Source: Tamarix chinensis
Taxonomy: Eukaryota; Streptophyta; Magnoliopsida; Caryophyllales; Tamaricaceae
DNA: 64,000 nt
Reading direction: 5' to 3'
NCBI GenBank assembly: GCA_030549775.1
Contig: CM060177.1
Location: forward strand, 94,546,236 to 94,610,235
Position numbers and translations under genes: made by a program. Each line of letters opens with the position of its first letter. The first letter of the stretch is position 1. Below the pieces are notes generated by a model. The model was given only the letters and a program-made list of their open reading frames with translations, was not told the origin of the DNA and did no database searches. Below, piece after piece: positions 47,759-59,647 of the stretch.

Positions 47759-48927
47759 GAAGACCATCATAGTCGAGCTAACGACCCAAAACAAGTGCTT
47801 CATGGGAGGCAACCCATGCTTTAAGTATTTCTTTTGTTAAGTGTTTCTTTTGTTTGGTGTTTCTTTTCTCACCCCTTTTTCTTTGTTTTTCTCTTTGTGT
47901 TTACAATGTTTTGGCAGGGCTCATTGCTATTCTAAATTATCCAATGGATGAAATGGGGTGTAAAGGAATCATTTGAAGAAGAGGAGCCATAAAAATGAAG
48001 AACACAGGTTTCCACAGCCACATCATGGCCTAACGCACGGCTGTGCATAACCCTAGCACTGAAAAATGAAGAAAAGTTGAGGCCTAAGACACTGCACGGC
48101 CAAGCCGTGCCACACTTGTACGGTCATTCCAGTTTGTAAAGTATCAGGCCGAGACCAATTTTCATGTACCCTATGCCCGTGCAAAAATTGCACGCCCATG
48201 CACTCCTAAGATCTTCTATGCATGACATGCCTGTGTGTATCATGCAAGGTCGTGCACTTCTGATCTATATATAAGCAGTCCACACGCCCATGACTCCCCT
48301 TCCTTCCCTCAACCATTTTTCTTACTCCCTTTCAAACACTACCTCATCCCTAACCTTCTCCCCTCCCCAAAACCATGGCGGAGCACCACCGTGGTCATCA
48401 TTCACGCCGCTAACACCTTCGTCTAGCCATTCTCCATCTACACCGCCTATCGGTGCACAGTCTGCATACCCATCCCTTATTTTTCTTTGCACTCCCCATC
48501 TCACCCATGCCAAACCTTTCTCTGCATTCCTTGCCAATGCACCACCACACCACTAACACACACCTATTATAACACCATCACCACAACCACATAGCCCTTT
48601 TACCTTCTTCCCCGCCCCTCTAAACCAAACCATAACTGCACACCACCATTCCATACATTGCACCTGCATACTCGCCCCTTGCCAGTGCACCACCACAATA
48701 CCCCTTCTCCCCACTGCTATTTTCATTTGCACGAGCTTGGGCAAAAGGCACACGGGCAGTCTCATTCGGTTTGATTTTTTATTCCTCTTGTTTCCTTCAT
48801 TCTTACTTTGGTTCTTCATGATGTTCTTAATATTTTAACTTCCATTATATAACCTATAATCTTATATATGGTTTATGGTTGTTCAACCAATTCTATAACA
48901 TTTCTCTTTTGCAGGTAGACCATAGCT
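47759..48927 (+). other. Athila spacer between pol and third ORF, with TATA-like motif and splice-like site
   Basis: Non-coding. At 48030-48250 it has the same GC-rich palindromic phrases as the LTRs: GCACGGCTGTGC at 48035-48046 and GCACGGC CAA GCCGTGC at 48094-48110. TATATATAAG lies at 48266-48275. A C-rich leader-like stretch (48290-48720) follows. TTTCTCTTTTGCAG (48901-48914) ends 13 bases before the ATG of the third ORF and looks like a 3' splice site. Confidence 0.6.
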
Positions 48928-50226
48928 ATGGCTCTAAAGAAACGATCAAAGATAAACTAAGAGGAAGGGGAGTCCTTAAGACTGAAACACCACCAATTTA
49001 AAGGCAAAGGTAAGGTTGTGAATACTCAAGCCTCCAATCCCTATGGTATTGTGTTTACTGACCCCAATGACAAAGATCTTTACGAGGGGATTGTTTCTCG
49101 AACTATTACCCCAACTCAATACATCGATTAGGAATGGCTTGAGGCATTGGGGATTAAGGAGGATGTTGAGTATTTGCTCACTCGTGGTAGCTTATCTCGC
49201 TTCTTTCTGTATGTGTATCCCACGAGCAAGGGACTCACCCTTGAGTTCCTCAGTTCGTTTTATTTTGATCGTATAGGAGATACCATTCTTTTTTACCTCT
49301 TTAATGAGACTCGAAAAATGACCCTGCCTTGGTTTTCGTCTTTGCTTTGTCTTTCCCCTATTGGTCAAAGACTTTCTGAGGAACCACAACTATGGGATCC
49401 TCAAGAGTTTTGGGCTCAAATCTCTATGCCAAAAGGGGATGTCCTCTTAGGCCAAACAGCAGACATCATGCTAAGGCCACGTTTATCTATAACCCAACCT
49501 TGCACTACATCTAAAAACTTTTAGCCTTCACACTTTTTGGCAGGGGAAAAGCTAAGGAAATGTACGCAAGTTAGAGCTTTTTTCTCTACACTATATGCTC
49601 CTGGATGATGCCCTTGATGGAGGGTATTATCTTTCTAATCACCTAAGTATGGTAAGCACTAACCTCATAGGTGATATCATCATCGACGACATCATTACGT
49701 ACATTGATACATGGCTAGGGCGCAGTTTAAATGATATACCCGTCAACTTCCAACCGACTTACCTAGGGTTGGCGACCTACACAAACATGAAATTAATTGT
49801 GCAACATCAGCTTCATTGCTGCTTATTTTATAATCAGGAGGTGTGTTACCTGTTACCCAACAAAACTTTCACCACTCTTATAGGGAACGGTTGCACTAAC
49901 TGGTTACCTTCTCCCGCCATGCCTCACCCCGGTCAGCCGATGCCCCCCTAGACAATCATCTAGAGATTCTTGAAGAAGATCCTAATCTACCACTACTTCG
50001 CCTCCCAACGCCTCCCTCTTTTGGCGCCGAATCTGAAACTTCTTCCTTTGGCACTTCTTGGGATGCCTGCTTTCATAATATCAATAACTAATTTGATATG
50101 CTTGGTTCTCAAGTTGCGATTCTTCGGGAAGCCGTCACTCCCATCAACCAAATGAACACCATGATACAACAAATGTATCAATGGAATTTGGAGCATGGTT
50201 ACCCTCCACCACCCCCACCCCAATGA
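48928..50226 (+). pseudogene. Athila third ORF (ATHILA ORF-1/env-position protein), broken
   Basis: ATG at 48928 begins MALKKRSKIN. It continues GIVFTDPNDKDLYEGIVSRT (about 49039-49100), EWLEALGIKEDVEYLLTRGS (49132-49191), GLTLEFLSSFYFDR (49231-49272) and FNETRKMTLPWFSSL (49300-49344). After frame changes it reads LLDDALDGGYYLSNHLSMVS (49598-49657) and ends FDMLGSQVAIL, then a poly-Pro tail and stop at 50224-50226. This matches the plant 'Arabidopsis retrotransposon ORF-1 (ATHILA)' family found downstream of pol in Athila elements; its biochemical role is not established. Stops and at least two frameshifts. Confidence 0.8.
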
Positions 50227-51728
50227 TCGTGCTTGCACCTCCCCTCATTCCTCCCTTCCACATTGTGGACAATGTAACCTTGAAGCATTGGGAAGTTGCT
50301 TGATCTCTGCCATTTCTATTGTTTTGTTTGGTTGCCTTTTGGTTTCTTTCTTTTTCTTTTCTTTCTTTTTCAGCTTGATGTTTGTCTGTTTGTTTTGCAA
50401 AATAAAAGCCTATGATGACTGCATGATAGAATCTTCTATATAACTTGATCATACACTAGCAAAACCTATAAATTGCGAGTTATTACAACTAAAATGTTTT
50501 GAAATTGCTTTAAGCTCAGACTCCCCAATTGATATACTCTAAAGCCACTTATTATTGTAACAATCTAATGGTTTATCTTCGTAGACTTACCCATCCAGAC
50601 TAAGACTTAGGAAATAAGGCTCGTAGCAAGGAACTAGTGAGACCTTGAGCTTTAAAGACTATTCATCTTCTATGCGGTCTTACCATTTTCTAACTATGTG
50701 TTCTCTCCTCTGATATATGAAACTAGAACTTTCATACATTCTCTTTGAAATTGCATATGACTTATGCATGCATTAACGTGATGAGGCATGTGTTTTCTCT
50801 GCTAGCTACATTATCCCATAAGCTACCAAATGACATTCGTTTTCATTTGTTCAACCCCCATCAAGCCTAAGAATTTTTTTTCATAAACCTACCTACTAGC
50901 TATATTTCTAAGAAACTACCTTACCTTGGTTCGAAATAGCTAATTGACTCAATTATGGTAGGTAAGTCAAGAAGGTAAGCATGGGGTTCATCTTCGTTTT
51001 CCATTCATGTAAAAAAAAATGAATGGTTTTTAGAGCTCATGATCTATGTGTAGCAAAATTTCTATTCCCCTTTAAAAAAGCAACTGGTTGGTAGATCTCA
51101 TGATCTTGTGTAGAAAAATTTCTATTTCCCTTTCATAAAAAAAATAGCTTTGGTAAATAATTGAGAGTGACTAGTGAGTTTCCACTTCCTATATGTACAT
51201 GCACTTACCACTCTGCTAGTTTTCGAACTCATAGCTATAATCCCAGATCTATCCTACCCTTCACCCTGGCCCTATTACAACCTTATAAAGACATCTTTTG
51301 TTTGTACTACATATATTCAAGTGGTGGCAAAGGAGAGTTTATGTAAGCATATGGTTGATCATCATTAGACTGGAGAGCTTTGAGCGACACTGTTATCCCT
51401 ACAAACAAATGCATAAGTGCATAGCATCCAGATTTTACTAAAGAGAGGAAGTCTACAACCTTGTTTAACCTCTGTCTCATCAAGATCATATTTACACCAT
51501 CCTAAACCACCTTAGAGTGTCATGATAATACTGATTTGTGCTTCCGTGCTAATGAATAGTCTCTTTTTTTTTCCTACTATTACCACTCACAGTATGGGTC
51601 GAACTAGAAATTGTATGCCTTTTTTATGTCATTGGTCCTATCATCTGAGGCTTTGATCTCATTCCGCTTCTTTCAATTACTCTTTCTATGTTTGTGTGTT
51701 TGCTTGGGGACAAGCAAAGGATAAGCAT
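50227..51728 (+). other. Athila 3' non-coding region before the 3' LTR
   Basis: Long untranslated region normal for Athila. It includes a duplicated phrase of about 65 bp, GAGCTCATGATC / GATCTCATGATC with TGTGTAG(C/A)AAAATTTCTA, at 51030-51070 and 51090-51125. No gene seen. Confidence 0.65.
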
Positions 51729-51736
51729 GGGAGAGT
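51729..51736 (+). promoter_or_regulatory. Athila polypurine tract
   Basis: TTGGGGACAAGCAAAGG ... GCATGGGAGAGT lies directly before TGATAAAG of the 3' LTR. This phrase and position are conserved in Athila elements. Confidence 0.85.
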
Positions 51737-53259
51737 TGATAAAGTGAATAATTTCTATATTTTTGCCTCTCTTTGCCCTCACTTTGGGACTTCATTTAAT
51801 CTCTTTCACATATTTTACTATGGTTCTAGTCTATTATTTACACTACTTCTTTTTTTGAGTTTTGTGTTTTAGGAATTTTCACAAGAACGCCAAATCCGAG
51901 AAAGAAATATATGTTTTCTTAACAAAGGACCTAGCATGGAAGGCTTAGAAGGAGAGGTATTCAACCCAAAATGTTTATGGAAGAGTCCAGAAGCAAAGAG
52001 AGCTTGAGATATGCCAAGAAGTCCAAAATAAACAAGAAGAGAGAGTTGCACAGCCGATTGCACACCCAGCAGTAAAGTCGTGTAGCATTTGCCAGAGATT
52101 TTTGAAGAGAAAGAAACCGCATGGCCAGGTAGTGCATGAATCTCACGATTGTGCGTAATATTATGCTAAAGAAGTTAAGGCTCCAGACCTTGCACACCCA
52201 AGTAGTGCGCGACTCGTACAACCATGCAAGGTCCAAATTTCTATTTGTTCGAGAGCTCAGATGCTACATGGTCATGCAGTGACGGTTACTCCCATGATTG
52301 TCGTGTGCGACATGCTTGGCATGATGGGGATTATTTAAGGTTCACTTGGGGACTTCTTAGGATGTTGGAGGAGGGATTCTAGAGCACTTTCCTTATCATT
52401 ACCAAGGAATAACTTCATTTATTTTGTTTGTTTCCATCAGTTTGATTTATCCGGAGATTTAAGTGCAAATTCGTATATGATTAACTCGGAATTGACTTTG
52501 TTCTCCTTCGATTTATGGTTAATTCAATCTAATTCATCTTCTTCATATTTTTTTGTTTTTTTATGCTTATTATACAATTTATTTCATTTATTTTTCTTAA
52601 AGATATGAGTGAGTAATCTTCTTTTCTAGGATTGAACTAGGTCTGTTTTAGTGTTAATATAATGAACTGAAGTATTATATAGTATGTTTGATTCGTCTAT
52701 ACTGTTGCATGTGCTAGGATTAATTGTTGTAAAGTGGATTTGATGAAATTTGGCCTTCTTAGATAATATATGCAACTAAAAGCTTGAAATTGTTATCAGA
52801 AAGTAGCATGTGTACAGGAATTTAAGCAATCACAAAAGTAGATATTTAATTCTTAGGGACTATGAAATTTGTGACACTTAATGGATTTAGTTTAATTTGT
52901 GAGTTACGAAAGTAGTTGGCAAATTAGATTAAATATGTTATTATTCCTTGAAAGAGGCTAATGGATATAATTAGACCAATCCTTCATAATTAACGAATTA
53001 AACTACGACATATTCGTTGTTTCATCATTGATTACTAATTTGGAATACGAAGTTCAATCTTAGGTTTCACTCCTATTATTTTAGCATTTACAATTAGAAA
53101 GCTTTTCATATTTATTCCCGTTATCCGTTTGCATATCCCTAATTCATATCGATTTAGATAGTTAAGATACTAAAGAAGTATACTCAATTGCAAAGTTGTT
53201 GTGAGATATGACCTTGAAATATTATAATGAATCCATGCACTTACGAAAATAGCCCATCA
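51737..53259 (+). repeat. Athila 3' LTR
   Basis: TGATAAAGTGAATAATTTC ... AGCCCATCA, 1,523 bp, the partner of 36149-37639. It has small indels relative to the 5' LTR and retains TATTTAAG at 52332-52339. Confidence 0.92.
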
Positions 53260-54902
53260 GAGTTGCTGTCATAATTGACTTAAGTCTATCTTGTCATACC
53301 ATCATTACATCAAACATATGGCAAAACTATTAAAATGTAAGATATGATAAATTAAAAATGAGATAAGCTTCTTAAACATAAATATGAGATGGAGATAACC
53401 TCAACTGCAATATCCAAAATATACAAAAAGGAATACTATGGAATTAAGAGTCTAAAAAAGTATCTGCGTAAAACTAACATCCAGATAACATGAATCTACA
53501 CCCCAACTTTGATATATAAATCACTCCTCATATAAGGCATTATACGCTACAAAATCATCTAGTTGGTCTTCATCGACCTACACTTAGACATTTGGTTCAT
53601 CTGCTCATGGGAATGATCAACACCCATATAATGATGATTAGTATGCTCTATACTGAGTAAGGTAATAATACATTGGAGTAAAGGGTATAAAGAAATAAGC
53701 ATACATGTGTGTTAATGTAAAACAATGTAAGGTAAGTATTAAGTCCAAATCTCATTGATAGATATATCATATTTTATTTTTTTATTTATGTTGATTTTAG
53801 GGAACTCACTATTCTTAAATTGGTAGAACGTTCTGAAGCACTTCTCAAGGACAACACACCTGAGCCATCCTTATCATCTGATGGAACAAACATAACACCT
53901 TAGTCCTAACTCATGTAATTATAAATGCTTAATGTCTCTGAATCATATTAATTCGATGGAGCAGGCTGATGCTCCTCTCAGAGAAAAACAAACCTAAGTC
54001 ACTATTATCATTTTGTGGAACAGACCCATATAAACACCTCAAGCCAACATATGTAATATTTTACTTTAAATTATTAGTATCGTATTTAGTGTTGATTATG
54101 GTCAATATCATCATGTAGGACTCTTATAGATATGTATAACATATAATTTGAAACACATAAGCACAACCAAATTCTTATCAAGGCTATCCTCAAGGAATAG
54201 ACCCATACTTCCCATAATATTTTAAATATAATTTTCCACACATTTTTGTTCCATTATCCCTTCCAAAATCACCAATATCCATTTTAACCCTAATTAACCA
54301 AAATACCCTTTTCTTACGAAACCTCATAATATCATATTAGATAACTTGTATTTTACTCAATCCATCACTTAATCAAATTACTTATGGAATATTAGATAAC
54401 ACCCTAAAAACTTATTAATCCAAGATTATTTCCCATGTTACCATAAAATGACCAATATTAATCCCAATATTTTCTCAAAGGCCTTACGAATCCCAATATT
54501 AATATATTTTAATCCCCAATCTTTATATGAGATACATAACTCCAAATATATATATGAATACCACAATCCAACATCATACCCAAATACATCCTTCCACATT
54601 TTCCTCATTATCGAAGTCATCATTTCATAATCAAAATCCATATAACATTATCAAATAGATATCATATACAAATACATGTTACATATACAAGCCTAACTAT
54701 GACATGTATCCTTACAAACAAGGATACCAGGCTCTAAGCACATAATCCTAAACTACCTCCTATGAGATCCTTAGATTATTACCTATGAAACCAAGAATAA
54801 TTCATAATTAGAACTTAAGAATATGAATCAAGGGAAAACTAAAGGTAATGGTGGATGGAAATGGAAATAACTGAAACCAAAGGAAAACTCAGGTTGTATG
54901 GA
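53260..54902 (-). repeat. Element E, second part (older LTR interrupted by Athila)
   Basis: Directly after Athila, GAGTTGCTGTCATAATTGAC aligns with D's GAGGTATTGCCGCCACACTT (62000-62019), as expected if 36077-36148 and this stretch were once joined. GCTCATGGGAATGATCAACA (53602-53621) and CTGAGTAAGGTAATA (53655-53669) match B's family phrases at 39080-39135. Degenerate CACTATTATCATTTTGTGGA (53999-54018) corresponds to the repeat blocks. The far boundary is not identified; it is set where C begins. Confidence 0.6.
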
Positions 54903-55301
54903 TGAAATGTTAATTTTAGAAATTCTGGACAAATGAGGATTTAATAGGGAAATTAATTTAATAAATTATTTTTATTAAAATAAAAGGGAATTAATTAGGG
55001 ATAAGTAAGAAGAAAATAATAAATATTTTAATTAGGAAAATTTGAGTGATTTGCTAGTTATAATTGAATTTAGGAAAAACCTTTCAAAAACCCTAAATTA
55101 GCCTAAAAAGGGAATTAAAAATTATTTTATTTAAATATTATTATATCTAAATATCCCAAATTACCAAAATAATCCAAATAACCCAACCCGTCTATTTTTA
55201 TTTTTCCTTTTTTCCTTTTTCTTTCCTTCTTTTCTTTCTTTCTTCCTTTTTCCTTCTTTTTCTTTTCTTTTTTCTTCCTCCTTTCCCCGACCTAGGCCAG
55301 C

Positions 55302-56774
55302 TGTAATACCCCATTTGTCAAAATCGTAATTATAAATTTATAATCATATAATTAGTTATAATTATTATTTTAGAGGGCTTAATCTTAAAAGTGTTATTAT
55401 TTTTCGTATTATTTTAACGATTTAAGTATAAATTTAATTAGGTTAAAATTTTGATAGAGATTAGATTATTTAAATTAATCCTAATTTTTACCCATAAATC
55501 TTATTTTAAACTATTTTATTAATAATCATTTGATCTATAATCTAAAAATAATTTTCTAAGAATTATTTTTGATTATTTTACTCTTTCCGATTATTTTTAA
55601 AATCTATCCTCATTCGGATAATTTTCCCAAACTATTTTTATATTCGATATTTTAATCTACCTAAATTAAATCTAAAACTAAATAAATAAACTCTACTCTA
55701 CCCTCTGCCTTATCCGAACATTCTCCCAAAGAGTTTTTCTGTCTCCTTGGTACATTTTATACACACATATACACTCCACCGTCACCTGTCTGTCATTTAT
55801 ACACACTTACAGACTCTACACATTATACACATATACACACGCACACGGCACAACACCTGACAACATCACCCCTCCTCCCTTCTCTTTTTGTTCGATTACT
55901 ATCACCCCAAACAACGCCCTCCCTTTTCATTTCACATATACACACGCACAACACCCCGTCGTCCAACCCCTGCACCTCCATTTTCGATCACCAAACACCC
56001 TTCTCCCATCCAGCACACTCATCCATCGCAGCAGCACCAACCACCATTCCACCATCCCATCTCCCCTCCATTTTTGTCCTCCCTCCATAACTGAAGTTGG
56101 GTTTTAATTATTACTCAGACAGTATTTCTGGGATGTTCAATAATAAGTTTGGATGTTTCAAATGAATGAATATGAGTAATATGTGACCTTGATGGAATTT
56201 GACCATCTGAGTAATCATTGTATCTCAATCATCGTATTTATATGTATATATCTTATACCATGTTAATTGTATGCCTTGTATGTGTTCTATGCTATTTTAT
56301 CGTATTAGTTTGGTATAAAGGGTTGCTTAATACCATAGTACTGAAGGGTTCATTTTTGTGGGCCCTTGCCTATTCAATGGGCAGTGGACTTTATAGGTCA
56401 GCCTCTGAGCTCAATCAAATGCTAATATTTCGGATTTGGGAGCGTAGAACTATCCGGTGTTTCTTTTGTTGTCTTATTTCCGGTTATATTTGGACCCTCG
56501 TGTCCTCTTGTAATTTCTCTCTCGAGTTTCGTAAACTGTTAATGTCGTTTTTAATTAGCAGTATTTATCTAACGTTCTCTCTATCCTGATTTCTGTAATC
56601 ATGACATTAATTTAAGCGGATTTATGATTTTAGCCTTAGCACTTGGTATGAGAATGGTAGAGGAAACCAAAATTGTACCAAGTGTGGCGGTAACACCCTT
56701 TGTTTTAATTGTTTTAGCTTCCGCACTTAACTCTGTAAATGAAAATTTTCAGTTGTAAATTTTGGGGCGTTACA
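55302..56774 (+). mobile_element. Element G: solo LTR, 1,473 bp, nested in C
   Basis: TGTAATACCCCATTTGTC ... TTTTGGGGCGTTACA, with a perfect 5-bp duplication CCAGC (55297-55301 and 56775-56779). Removing it rejoins the pyrimidine-rich leader of C. Termini are an imperfect inverted repeat (TGTAATACCCC against TGTAACGCCCC). It shares the 3' dyad with A and B (56632-56697). CA-rich stretches (55760-55860) resemble a leader. A 123-codon open frame inside (56218-56589) has no family resemblance. Confidence 0.92.
56632..56697 (+). repeat. Conserved 3' dyad in element G
   Basis: TAGCCTTAGCACTTGGTATG and TTGTACCAAGTGTGGCGGTA form the clearest copy of the inverted repeat, with arms CACTTGGTA and TACCAAGTG fully complementary. 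Confidence 0.8.
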
Positions 56775-57228
56775 CCAGCCCACATCCCAAGACCCTTCCC
56801 CTCTCCTTTTCACCTTCGATGTGGCCCATCTCTAGAACGTCACATTTCGTTCTATTTTTCCCCATCCCCGGTCTGGTTCTCCCTTTTCTTTTTTCTTTTT
56901 TTTCTTCCCAGTAGCCCGGTTCGCCCCTTACCTCTTCCTCCTCCTCCTTCTTCTTTCTTCTTCCTTCCCCGTCGACCTGCAATGCCTCCGAGAATCACGC
57001 CGCTGACCACACCATTGACCGCCTGTTTCTCTCATCTCTCCTTCCCCCTGACTCGCCAGCCATGTTGGCCCAACCCACTTCCCTTCCTTCTCGTGCACGA
57101 CCTCCTCTTTCCTGCTCAACCACCCCCTGCCACGATTGAATTGCACTGGCCTACCATCGCCGGTCGGTGCCCTAACCTACCTGCCCTATTCTCCCATCTT
57201 CCCTTTGACCTTATCTCCTCCTTTAGCC

Positions 57229-57236
57229 TATAAATA
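57229..57236 (+). promoter_or_regulatory. TATA box of element C (TATAAATA)
   Basis: CCTATAAATACCCCC is shared with A at 14848-14860 in the same context. Confidence 0.7.
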
Positions 57237-57899
57237 CCCCCTTACCAGCCCTGGAATCGAGTATTTTGTTTCAAACCCAAAAAAATCACCCCTTTGCGCC
57301 ACCTCCCAATCAGACACTAGTCCTGTAATCGTTGACCAATGCCGTCGCCCAAGCCTCCCACTTGAGCACTCCCTGCACCACCCTCTACCTAACTACAACT
57401 CCCTTCTTCCTCGATTTACCCTACATAAGCCACCCCAGCCATGCAAAGTCACCTCCTCAATTAACCCTTCCTTCCACCTTCGCCACCATTCACACCACCA
57501 TTAGCCACCACTCCCGCTGTAACCACTACCTCCTACACCTCCCAAACTGCTCCACAGACTCCCCTCTACCTCCCCTACCCTTCTTTTCCCCTTCCTCCCT
57601 CTCCTCCTCTCTTTCTTCTTTTCCTCACCTTTTGGCCACCATAGCTGCTGTTGTGTGCCGCCAACTTCATTCCACTCTTCTCCATCTAGGCAACCATCTA
57701 AACCCCAACTTCCACCCTCCTTCTCCATCTCATTTTCTCGGCACTCAACTATCTCTCTTTTCTTCTCTTTTTTCGGCCACCGCCGCAGCCACCGTGCACC
57801 ACTGCCGGTGCCGTCTGTCACCACCAACCCAAGGTGGTACCCTAAACCCTAATTTTACAAGCTTTATTTATTTAATTTTATTATATTACTATTATTTCA

Positions 57900-58106
57900 A
57901 TTATTATTCTTATTATTATTAATGTTATTATTATTATTACTATTGAGGGTCGAAGCCCTATTTTGTTTTTATTTCTATTATTATTAATATTAGTGTTATT
58001 GTTATTATTATTATTATTATTATTTCAATGTAGGGTCGAAAACCTACTTTACATTATTTTTTATTAATATCATTATAATTAGTATTATTTCGTAATATTA
58101 TTATTG

Positions 58107-58139
<33 letters not shown>

Positions 58140-58290
58140 TACTACTACTACTACTACTACTATTACTATTTTTATTATATTATTATTATTTTGGTGAAGG
58201 GTTGAAGCCCTTATTTCACAATTATTATGAATTATACCTTTATCATTATTATTATTATTATTATTTTATTTGTAGTATCATTATTATTAT
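57900..58290 (+). repeat. ATT/TAC microsatellite zone in element C
   Basis: Several (ATT)n runs plus a (TAC)n run at about 58136-58162, interspersed with the phrase AGGGTCGAAGCCCTA or a variant (57945, 58033, 58198), which also occurs in A (15757, 15925, 16098). Confidence 0.85.
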
Positions 58291-58849
58291 TAGGGTAAAA
58301 TCTTCAAACCTTACATTGTCATCTTTTCCAAAATTACTAGTATTACTTTTATCCTTAGCAAAATAAGTCTTTAGTTAGTGTTACTGTTATTATATTATTA
58401 TTTTATCTAAAACCTTAATATTAGAATAAATTAGGAAATAATAGTATTTTGGTAGGATGAAAACTAATCTTTAGTTTTTTCCTCTTATAGGTGAGACCAG
58501 TCAAAACCCTATGGAGGCGTAGGAGGTTGCTCCATGACCAGTGTCATGTTAGGTAAGAGTGTAGCTAAGGCCTTATGTATGTAATGTATTTTGTATGCCT
58601 TGTATGCCATGTGCCATGATATTTCATGTATATTATGTGTTTTTTTATAACTATTTTATGTATAGTGTGGCTTGGAGTTGAGTTATGTTCATGTGTTATT
58701 TTATGGCATGCGTATAATATGTATAAGCTGCGATTATGATGTGATATGATGCGTCCCTTTAAGACATGCATGCTAGGTTATGTAATGTGATGATATAGAG
58801 TGAAAGGATGTGGATTTGACCTAAATGTTGCATGACCATGAGTGGAAGA

Positions 58850-59040
58850 ATCTAAGGTTTGCATGAATGAAAGAAGCTAGGGTTTTGCATAGAGGAATTT
58901 AGGGTTTTGTATGCAAGGATCTAGGGTTTGCATGGGAGAATCTAAGTATGTATGGAAGAATCTAGGGTTTGCATGGGTGAATCTAGGGTTTCATGTGGGA
59001 GTTTTAGGGTTTGCATGAAAAAGTTCAAAGGGTTGCATGT
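58850..59040 (+). repeat. Telobox-rich minisatellite in element C
   Basis: Units such as ATCTAGGGTTTGCATGGGAG recur about eight times with variation. It is the counterpart of the array at 16606-16765. Confidence 0.8.
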
Positions 59041-59647
59041 GATGTATAAAGTCTGCATGGGGGTGAATTTTACATATGAAAAGTTGATTTGGGGTGTGAG
59101 GAAGATAATGGAAGCGTTGTTTGGGTGTTTGAATGCCTTGGATGAAAAGTAGTACGTGGGATAGTATAAGGGTACATAGGAGACCGAACTAGGGTTTGCG
59201 GTAGCCAACTAGGGCTTGGTGTGGCTACTTAGGGTTATGTGATCACATGTGCACCTAGTGAGTATAGTGTGATGATGAGGGTGGAATCTGAGGGTTGTGA
59301 TGTGTGGAGTGTTAAAATGATTTGAGTTGTGTGAGATGGAATAGGATGGGACACTTAGGCCTAAATTAAAGTTTCTAGGGAAAACTCTAGAGTGAGGCGG
59401 TGAGTGGACTGGAGGTGAAAAATACTGGGTCCTGACCCACATACATGGGAGATGGGTTTCTAGTGGGAGTTAGAAAAGAGAAGGGTGTTGGGCCAAGTTA
59501 GGAGGTGCATGAGTCTTATGATGTGGGACAGGTCCTTTTGGAGGATAAGCGTAGAGGGAGTCAGTCATGCATGTCTAGGGTTAAACTTCTAAATAAGACA
59601 CTTAAGACATTAATAATGTAAAGTGAAAGATTATTAAGCTGGGCCCA

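Larger units (their letters stand above)
36149..53259 (+). mobile_element. Athila-type Ty3/gypsy retrotransposon with both LTRs, carrying nested solo LTR B
   Basis: Two direct LTRs (36149-37639 and 51737-53259) flank a primer-binding site, gag, pol, a third ORF and a polypurine tract in the order typical of Athila. Total length is 17,111 bp, or 12,531 bp without B and its duplicated 5 bp, which is normal for Athila. The flanking pentamers GTGTT (36144-36148) and GAGTT (53260-53264) are a target duplication with one change. The LTRs look roughly 90% identical over the first 300 bp by eye. Gag, pol and the third ORF all carry stops, so the copy is dead. Confidence 0.93.

Noticed and set aside
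56218..56589. 123-codon hydrophobic frame inside solo LTR G
   Set aside because: Wholly inside an LTR flanked by a perfect target duplication, overlapping the R/U5 side; no homologous frame in the related LTRs A or B.
57332..57922. 196-codon Ser/Pro/Thr/His-rich open frame, plus related ones at 15044-15514 and 56739-57233
   Set aside because: They lie in the pyrimidine-rich leader just around the TATA box of giant LTRs. Composition explains the openness; frames differ between A and C and show no protein family pattern.
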